From positions 12,728,437 to 12,788,436 of the forward strand of contig NC_088313.1 in assembly GCF_910592395.1 (NCBI RefSeq): a DNA stretch of 60,000 nt, read 5' to 3'. Below are positions 1-9,100 of the stretch, piece by piece. The DNA is from Lineus longissimus (lineage: Eukaryota > Nemertea > Pilidiophora > Heteronemertea > Lineidae). Every line of letters starts with the position of its first letter. Position 1 is the stretch's first letter. The notes beneath the pieces are model-generated. The model ran no database searches. It was not told the DNA's origin and worked only from the letters and a program-made list of their open reading frames with translations. A program made the translations under genes and the position numbers.

Positions 1-164
1 CACCAGATTTCTCCTTGGTGTAAGTACATATGGCGACGACATCACAATCGTTGGGTGTGGTCGTGTGGCCCATCGGTTCGAAGCGACGGAAGGCACGGGC
101 GTGGCTAATGATCACATGACCATCATCGGAGCCAGAGATAAGGTAGTGTCCGTTGATGTCGTAA
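1..164 (-). CDS. CFAP43: CFAP43 coding exon 10, cut by window edge
   Basis: Starts after a TTCTCAAG acceptor and is open to position 1. It encodes YDINGHYLISGSDDGHVII and AICTYTKE, a WD blade with the S-G-S-D-D-G turn. No donor is seen before the edge. Confidence 0.83.
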
Positions 165-3100
165 CTTGAGAAAAGCAAGATATTTTGAATGAAATACATA
201 TTAGAGCTAAAAGGGGGACTATAGGCCAGAGGAGAGGGGTTAATTTGGCCATCTTCAGGTGGCTAATAAAAAGTAATATACATGGTAAGGGCCCCGGGTC
301 ATGTCAGATTCAGCACTAAATGTGTTCCTCGTACAAGCGTGAATCATTTCGACGTACTGATACGAGATGTGAGACCCCTATTGGCAGCTTTGAGTAACTT
401 TATCTTGCCTGCCTAGCTGCTGCCTATATTGTCCCTTTAAGGGGTATGCCATTTGTAATTACTGGTGGCAGCAAAATAGAAAGGCAGTTATACACAATGC
501 TGTACTGCAGTTACAAATTTGCTAAAATTTAGTATTTATAGTAATTTTATATTTGTCTACACAACTGAAATGTATATTTAGTACGTATTTACATGATGAG
601 AATTCAATTACAATTTTTTTTTACAAATCTTTAATAAATCATGGTGCTGGTCTTTAGAAGTGTTAGTCTCTCGCTATGCAGTTTTTATTGGTTGTCTTGG
701 CATCAACAATGACACCGAATGAAAATAGCTCTCCCAGAGCTGTCCATGTATTCGCAGTGATGTCACGTCATTTCAACAAGTCACAAGTCGCACGGCAAAA
801 TAAACAAATACACTGTACGGGTCTATTACCAAACTGAATATCATCGAGGGCGAATATTCTCGGCTCCTTTTATGAGATATAGATGTATACATGTACTTAC
901 TCCATTGCCTTAATAGGCCCGGCATGAACTCGCATTCTCTTCACAATCCTTGGCTGGTCGACTTTTGTGAAGTCAATATAGTAGATGTGGCCTGCTCCAC
1001 TGCCGACGGCGACAATATTGCTGACAGGGCAACACACTAAAGCCGTGGCATGCAGACCGATCGGAATCGTCGACAATAACTTTCCACTTTCTATGTCCCA
1101 TGCTTGGACTTCCCCATCTTCACGGACAGTCTGTAAGAAGAAAAAATATTTAAAGGGTACGCCGTTCGTAATGTACTTGTGGTCCGGTTAGAATTCCACT
1201 AATACACAATGCTGTAGTGCAGTTATTGTGAATACAAATTTGTTTAAACTTAACGAACGGCGTAGGCCTTTAGTTTAAGAAAACAACTGAATTTTTGTCA
1301 CCAACATAAATGAGTTAACCTTATCAAAAGTCTTGATATTTCACCAAATGATAAGCTGTATATCTTTATGAACAGTGAAATGGTACATGTAGGTTCCAGA
1401 CCTGCCTGAAGTATACAGCATTCTATCCCCAGCCTTGTATGTTTATCTTCATGATAGGTAAAATGGTAAGGTTCCAGACCTGCCTGAAGTATACAGCATT
1501 CTATCCCCAGCCTTGTATGTTTATCTTCATGATAGGTAAAATGGTAAGGTTCCAGACCTGCCTGAAGTATACAGCATTCTATCCCCAGCCTTGTATTGCG
1601 TTGCGGTACTTTGACAGACTTACATAACACCATTTCACCTGGGTTTTTCTTTGTATTCTCCTGCGATTCACTCCCCCTCAAAGTCTTGTTGTGGGAATCG
1701 CTTCTTGGTGTGATACAGGGTTAGGGCCTACATATATTTTTTTTTGGCGAGACTACTTGAATCGACTTAATTGTTTGGTTTTAAAGCAGAACGCCTTCAC
1801 ACGAGCTGTCTCAATTTCAAACCTAGCTTTTGACTATTAGATCTGATGCACAGATAGGGCCTGTGAACACTAGGTTTTTTTTCACCGAGGGCACACCCTT
1901 TTGTTTACAATTCTGATTACAACTGGAACACCAAGGATCAGCATATACCTGAAAATCAGGCATAGCAGGGTCAGTGAAAAGTCATCTACAGGGTGGCCCA
2001 GAATTATTTTCCCTTGCACAATGGAATTCTATTGTGTATCCATTGTATGAGGGAAAATAATTCTGGGCCACCCTTTAGAAACCTCAAGTACCTACCACAA
2101 CTGTCTCTGTGCCTGGGCATAAGAATCCCGAGGCCACGAAGTTACCATGGTGAACGTCAACAAATTCCTTGGCATTGTCAGGGGATTTTGGGTCATAGAG
2201 ATGGATTGTCCCCTGCAATATAAGAGATCGAAGATTACAAGATAGAAACTTTAAAAAGTATTGAAGTGTAATGTTTTATTGTCAAACAAGCCTTGAATTG
2301 TAGAATACATGGTTTTCTACCATAAAAAAGGCACATCTGCACATGTTTAACCTTTACCATGTTTATTTCATCGATGAACTCTGATTTTGCTGGACGAATT
2401 GGCAGGGATCGAATTTATCGGAGGCATGGAAGGCAATTGCCTCTGATGCCCTCCCCTGTTACCGCGATGCCCTTCATATTTCTTCTGTCACCATTTCTAT
2501 TCCCATTTAAAATGTGCCCTTTTTTCACCAAAAGGCAAAAGTGCCCTTTTTTCGGCAAAAATTGCTTTGCCCTTTTTAAAAGCGAATTTCATGACCTGAA
2601 TTGGTATAAGTTTAACACCACTTAACAATTGGTGGTATAAGTTTAACACCACTTGACAACTGGTGGTATAACTTTATCACCACTTGACAATTGGTGGTAT
2701 AACTTTAACACCACTTGACAATTGGTGGTATAACTTTCACACCACTTGACAATTGGTGGTATAAGTTTAACAACAATTGACAATTGGTGGTATAAGTTTA
2801 AAGGTCATATATCAAGGTTTTTTGCCATTTTCTGCTGTAAGACGATTTCAAAAGTGTACCTAACACTTTATACAATACAGAAAACCAAATGCAATTAGCT
2901 CCATCCATTTTGAAGATATAGCCAATTATGTGTTTGACAACTTGATTACCTGATCAGGCTAGCAACTGGCTTGTTAGAGCCAGGCGGCGGGTTCAGCAAA
3001 AGTTGTGATGTAGATCAGGTCATCTGTACATGTCATGCAATCATAAAAGCAGGAGGGCCTTAATTAATTATGCACACCTGGAAGTAATGTGTTTCATTCA

Positions 3101-6100
3101 CTATGGTGTATTGTGTGGCTCCGAATTGTGTCAAGGATAGCACAAAGAACAATCGAATGACGGATGGGACCCATTTTCATGAATTTCCAAAGCCAGTTGA
3201 ACGAGAGAGGAGGAAGCTGTGGATTCGGAAGTGCAAACGTTTGGAGTGTTGGAAGCCTGGGCCTTCGGCCAAACTTTGCAGTGATCACTTTATCGATACG
3301 GATTATCACATGAAGCCGGATATCTGCATCCAACTGAATATTAAATGCCACTTGTTAAAAACAGCTGTTCCAACCATGTCAATTGCATTTAATGCCCGAG
3401 GCTGCTGAGGTCGGTTGTTATACATAATGTGTAGGCCCTATTGGGGCCTGTGATACCCCATAGTGTCTTCTTGTGTTCCAGCCATAGCAAGGTGACAGCG
3501 ACACAGGTCAGTGTCAGTGACAGCCACTGTCAATGACAGATTATTGTCATCTGACATCTAGGCCTATCTAACGTTGCACGGCATTATATCGTCACGTCAA
3601 GATGATTGTGCATAATACCGTCACTTTTCAATAGTAGTTCAGCGTCATGACATAACTGGCGATACAACACTGACGAGGCGAAACAATATTGTGCAACATT
3701 AGTCTGTTCAAAAATCATACATGTTATGCATCTGCAACCGTCTATCAATGTCTTCTTTGCTATATCTGCAGGTCTGCCATGCAAATTGATTAACCACAAA
3801 TTCTAATCACTTTCGTCCGAATGATCACTCTCATTATGATCTAGTGATATTAATGGCTCGAACATGTACGGCTCAACGTTTAAATATCCTTCTGTATCGA
3901 CCAAAACGTCCTCAAATTCACTGCTCTCACTCTCTGAACTGTATGCGGAAGCCATCTTGCTTTGTTCTGACTGACCTGATCTACGTCATCAAAAAATCCC
4001 TAGCGGCCACATGTGGAACTAATCTAAAGTTGTGTGTGGTGGGAAATTCAAATAGTTTAAAATTGAAAATTGAAATAACTAAATAATGACTTTATTATTA
4101 GAATTTTTTTAATGTCTGGGATCTTGTTTTTTTAACCCTCAACATATTTCATGAGTATCAAGCATGTTTTCAAACCTTGATATATGGCCTTTAACATCAC
4201 TTGATAATTGGTGGTATAAGTTTAACATCACTTGATAATTGGTGGTATAAGTTTAACATCACTTGATAATTGGTAAGATTTAGCGAAATATTACACATTC
4301 TATTACATGATGTACATTCAATGACATGTCCGCACAACTACATCTAAGTTTGAGGTGGTATCTCAAAGGGTTAAGTCCAATCGGGGGGGGGGGGGGGGTT
4401 TCAAGGGGGTTGCCGCTTGAATTGGCAACATCTCCCGAATAGGTAACGACTAGCAAAACATGATGCTAGCCTTTGTGGTGACTGCTGCAGTCTCCTCTAC
4501 AACATCAGTGAACAAGAAGTTTTACTCTGATTCGTTCATTAACATTGCAATATGGTTTCCAATTGAGGTTAGCATAATGGAAAGAGTCAGCAAAACTTAG
4601 AAGAGCCGGATCATCGTTACTTTAGCCTAGTGCCTAGTGGTTAACAATGCTGGATGCAGCGCAATAGGGCCAGCAATAGGATTCAATCACTAGGTGAGCC
4701 CCGAGTATTGTATTTCTGAAGGAACTGGCCTGACTCTCAAGGAACTGAAATTCCTGGCTCGACAAAGTCCTTTAGAGAGACTTAAAACCGAGGTTCATTG
4801 TATCTGGTGTCTATGTCAGGCCAAGCAAAAGACCCACCAAGTGAGAAACATGAGTAGCTTGCGTGGACTCTACCTTTGGCCAAAGACGGAGTCACTAGGG
4901 CAGTTAAACCAATTCGGGCCTAATCATAGTGGCACGTAAAAAATGCTCCTGCCACCTTTGAGGAGGAATACTCCCTGGAGAATAGCACAGGAAGTGCAGA
5001 GCAAACACTGAAGAAGAAGAAGAAGAAGAAAAACTTACCTTATTACTTCCAACCGCAAGTTGCGAGTAGTTTGGTGAGAATGCTATTGAGGTAATACAGT
5101 TACCAATGGGATACGAATGGTCTAGTTTGACAGAGCCTTTGAGCACGGTCAGGGTGCGTATGGTTCCATCCTCCCCGCCTGCATATAGGTGATGTCTGTC
5201 CAGGGTGATCGAGTTGAAGGCCCCAGGTCCGAGAGGAACATCAGTACTTCCAACAGATTGCACTGAAAATAAGAGCAGAATGTGTTTTGAAAGAATCAGT
5301 AGATCGTATAAATAATAATAAAATTGTCATTTATATGGCGCAAACTTTCCAGAAAGAGTCCTGTTTAAATGCACCCTCCCACCTAGTAGTAGTACTGTCT
5401 GTGAAGTTCTGTTTTTATCTGTCTCCTGAATGCATACGTATGCGTACGTATCATTTCTGAAGTTCGTGTTTAGGCTATTCCATAGTCTAGGGGCACTCCT
5501 GGAGAAAGCTCGGCCTCCAAACTTAATACTGTTGAACCGTGGTTCAATGAGGAGAGTCACTTGAAATATAGTATTCAGAGTCATTTGAAATACAGTTTAC
5601 CCGCAAGACACCAGCGAGATGAACCACAATAGCATTCCGCGAAGTTACTATTTATAGCTCACAAGGTCATTTGCATAAGATATTGATGACGTTTTAGTCA
5701 CGTGACAGTCGGACATCGACACTTATTTATTCGCATTTGAGCTTATTTCAAAGTCAATTATCTTTGACCCTGCATTGTTTTTAGCATGAATGATACCATA
5801 GAGTCAGAGAGAGAAATATTCAGAACAGTTATGTAGTATTTCCAACACTCGGACATGAGCCAGATTGAATCTAACTGCCCTAGTTAGAAAGCCTGAATCC
5901 ATTACGAAACTGCATGTTTGTCCGACAATGCCTGTAATTCAGCGATGGAGAAATAGAGGGCAGCAGCTGCAGTGACCTCATCTTTGCGGAATGCTATTGA
6001 CCAAAGCTTGTGTCAAAGTATAGTTACATGAAAAACATCAGACTTTCAAATCGGCTGTTCGTTTAAAGGTGCTAACGTCTTGATGCAAAAAAAATCATGT

Positions 6101-9100
6101 CGGTCATCTTGACAAAAAAGGATGTCATACCATCATCACCATCATCATCATCATCATCAATTAGGAAGGAAAAAAGGCTAAAGAATCATGGAAGAAAATG
6201 ACTTACTAGATATGTTTGAAGGTTCCTTTTCACCAAGTCTGAAGGTGCTGTCTTGCTTGAAGATTGCCTCAGAAACAACAGGGTTATGCAGCATTTTCAC
6301 CTTCATCACCTCTGTGTCAATCTGAAAAGAGTTCATACAAACTTCAAACCATTTCATCAAAAAAGAAAATCAGGAATTATCTCTATAGTTTATGATACTA
6401 GGATAGAGTACAATGGTTGACTAGGTTTGCATCATCCATATCACTTAGAATCTTTCTGTTTTAACGCGGCCGCTTATCAGGTTTTGTTCGTGATTGCCAG
6501 AAGGGGAAATGCACCAAGATGTCTGGTTTTCGAAAGAACCAGCAGTTGGTTTGATATGAAAACTGAAGAATTTCTACTTTTCCTCAGGACAACTACTCTA
6601 GTCTAATGAAGTCACTTGTCTGTCTGATCTGATAATTTTGATGTCCTGGGCAAACAGACAACATGTGGGATAAATCTAACTCCGAGTCTGATTATGTGTT
6701 TATCATTGAAGAATGTTGTTGGTACATCATGCACATCATTTTGAATCTTTCTGTTTCATCTCATGTGTTTAAATTTTATGCAAGTTTATAAGTTTAAATG
6801 CAAGTTCTTAAGTGCTTCATTATGTACAACATTCCAAAAGCACTTTACGTCTATTCCCCAGTCTAAGGTGGAACCTTTCAGTAGAACTCAGATGAGCTGC
6901 TCAATCAGCGCTACAACCTGAGCATTTCCGACTGGTACCTATTAGACCTGGGTGGAGTCAGGCATGTAAGGCAAAGAGGCCTGCCTGGATTCCCACACTG
7001 ACAGTGGGGATTGAACCAGGGATCTTTTATCAGATATCATACCAGAGCCACTATACCAGTGCAGCTCAACTTACCTTAATCAATTGTCCTCCCTCACATC
7101 CAATGTACACATCACCCATAGCATCCCAGCAGTGTGACAGTGGTCGAACTCTCGGTGACTGGTCTTCAAGTTCTTCATACTCCTCTGCCATCTGCCCGAC
7201 CAAACCAGCAATGGCCGCTTTGGGAAGATCGACGGTGACGCGGCTCAAACGGGTCGATGCCCGCGTGGGCATTCCATCATCTCGGTCTTTCTCTTCTACA
7301 GCGAGCGTGGGCATCGTCACAGATGGTAATCGGATAGGTCTGAAGGATGAAATTAAGGAAGAGATTTAGGACAGGTACAGGAGGCTCATAGTCTTGTGAT
7401 TAACACTGCTGGCTAGCATGCAGTAGGGCCCGGGTTCGTTCACAGAGGAACCCAGGATTGTATTTCTGGATGAACCGGCGGGGCTTTCAAGGAACTAAAA
7501 TTCCTACAACTTCACAGTCCTTCGAATGAGACTAAAAACCAAAGTTCCTTGAACTTGGTGTCCATGCTAGGGCAAGTAAAAGACCCAACTAAGTGAGAAA
7601 CATAAGTAGCTTGCAATGGACTCTTCCCTGGTCAAAATGGAGTTAAGGTCAATAATCCGAATGGGTGCCTAACTGAAGTGACACGTAAAAACACTTATCA
7701 CAAATGCTATTGCATTGCTAACGATAATTGCGTAAACAGACTGCATTCAAGTGCTTCAACAAGATAATTCCACACCAACATTTCTGACTTACTCCTTGAT
7801 AACAATATATTGGTCATGTGCCTGCTCAATGTTCCACACTCCTATATCCTTCTCAGTTGTCAGACAGATTTGGCGCCAGTTTGTCGGGTTGAAAGAAACA
7901 CTTGTTGGGATGGTGTGACTGAGGGCAGCAGAACAAAGCTTCTGACCAGTTTCATATTTCCTGAAACAAGAGGTGGGTCAATGTAATGTACAATTTAATG
8001 AAAATATTTCAAATTATTACACAAGCTAAGCCTACGCGTAGGTAGACTTTTACCAATGGAGACAAATGATAAGGCATAGACAGCCACAAAAAAGTCTGCG
8101 AACGATAGTAGACTAGTACCTGTGCATATTCTTTTTAAAGGCCTATGCCTTTCGTTAAAAATTTCGAATTTGTAATTGAATTAAAAAATATCCATTGTGG
8201 AAATACATTCTAAATATAAATTTCAACATTGCCGTTGTGTAGGTAGATATACAATACTATGAATACCAAGTTTAAACAAATTTGTATTCACAATAACTGC
8301 ACTACGGCATTGTGTATTAGTGGATTTCTATTTACTGGACCACCAGTAATACGAACGGTGTACTCCTTTAAGGTATGCCCACACAGTGGCACAACTAGGC
8401 CTACTCTAAGCAACGGTAGAAATTCCACTCCATTTTGAAAATTACTGCGAACTGCAAACAATTTGCAAAGCTAAAAGTAAGCGAAATTGCAGTTCACTAT
8501 TAACATCTGTTTGCTGCAAACATTTTGTTGTAAAATGAACAGTTGCAAGTTTCGTGCTTGTTGACATTGCAAAATCAAACTGCCCAAGAAAATTTCACAG
8601 TTTACACTACAGTATGCAACTTAAATCCTATATCAGTTGGTTTAAAATACATTCTGAGGTAGTTACCGTCAATGGCATTAAGATGATTATATCAAATCTG
8701 GCTCTATCACTTACCATACTGTCATTTCAAATTCTGGGAGAGACGTCACACTGACCAAGTAGTCACTCGAGGAGAAGGCCAAGTGAGTGAATTCAAGAGA
8801 TGCACCCCCTGGAAGAGAAAAAAACTTGACTTTTAGATATTTCAAGAAGGGTTTGTCCACAGTCAGGTGACTTTAGACAGTCGCCTGTTCATCTGTGCAC
8901 CAGTAAGTTAGTTATCCACGTGCACAACTGACAACGAATCCAACCCAGCACAACGGAGAAGTTCAGAAGACGTTTGAACCAGGCGCCGTCTACTTTTAGA
9001 AAAAGAACCAGCTGTTGCAAGTAATGTCATTATGATGCACGGTCTTTGACATGTGCATTTTGTATGGCGAGGATATCTGCGACAGCCAGAGAGGTGGTTT

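Larger units (their letters stand above)
2802..4190 (+). mobile_element. Kolobok-like DNA transposon, copy 1 (non-autonomous, 1,389 bp)
   Basis: The ends are AGGTCATATATC and GATATATGGCCT, an inverted repeat, flanked by TTAA on both sides (2,798-2,801 and 4,191-4,194). Removing the element and one TTAA restores the surrounding 31-bp repeat unit, so the insertion and its 4-bp duplication are seen directly. A TTAA target plus a THAP domain are traits of the Kolobok superfamily. No transposase catalytic region is present. The element carries a THAP ORF on the plus strand and an acidic/Cys-rich reading frame on the minus strand. Copy 2 (13,508-14,892) is nearly identical. Confidence 0.75.

Noticed and set aside
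1298-1681. Repeat-protein-like ORFs on both strands at the 78-bp tandem repeat
   Set aside because: A period of 78 keeps frames open by arithmetic; it lies in an intron and has no initiation or splice context.
3094-3351. Minus-strand ORF opposite the THAP gene (also at 13,800-14,057)
   Set aside because: Shadow of the THAP reading frame; the plus-strand frame carries all zinc ligands.
2612-4275. CRISPR-like regular repeats (31-bp units)
   Set aside because: Units are contiguous, without unique spacers, in a eukaryotic intron; this is a minisatellite.
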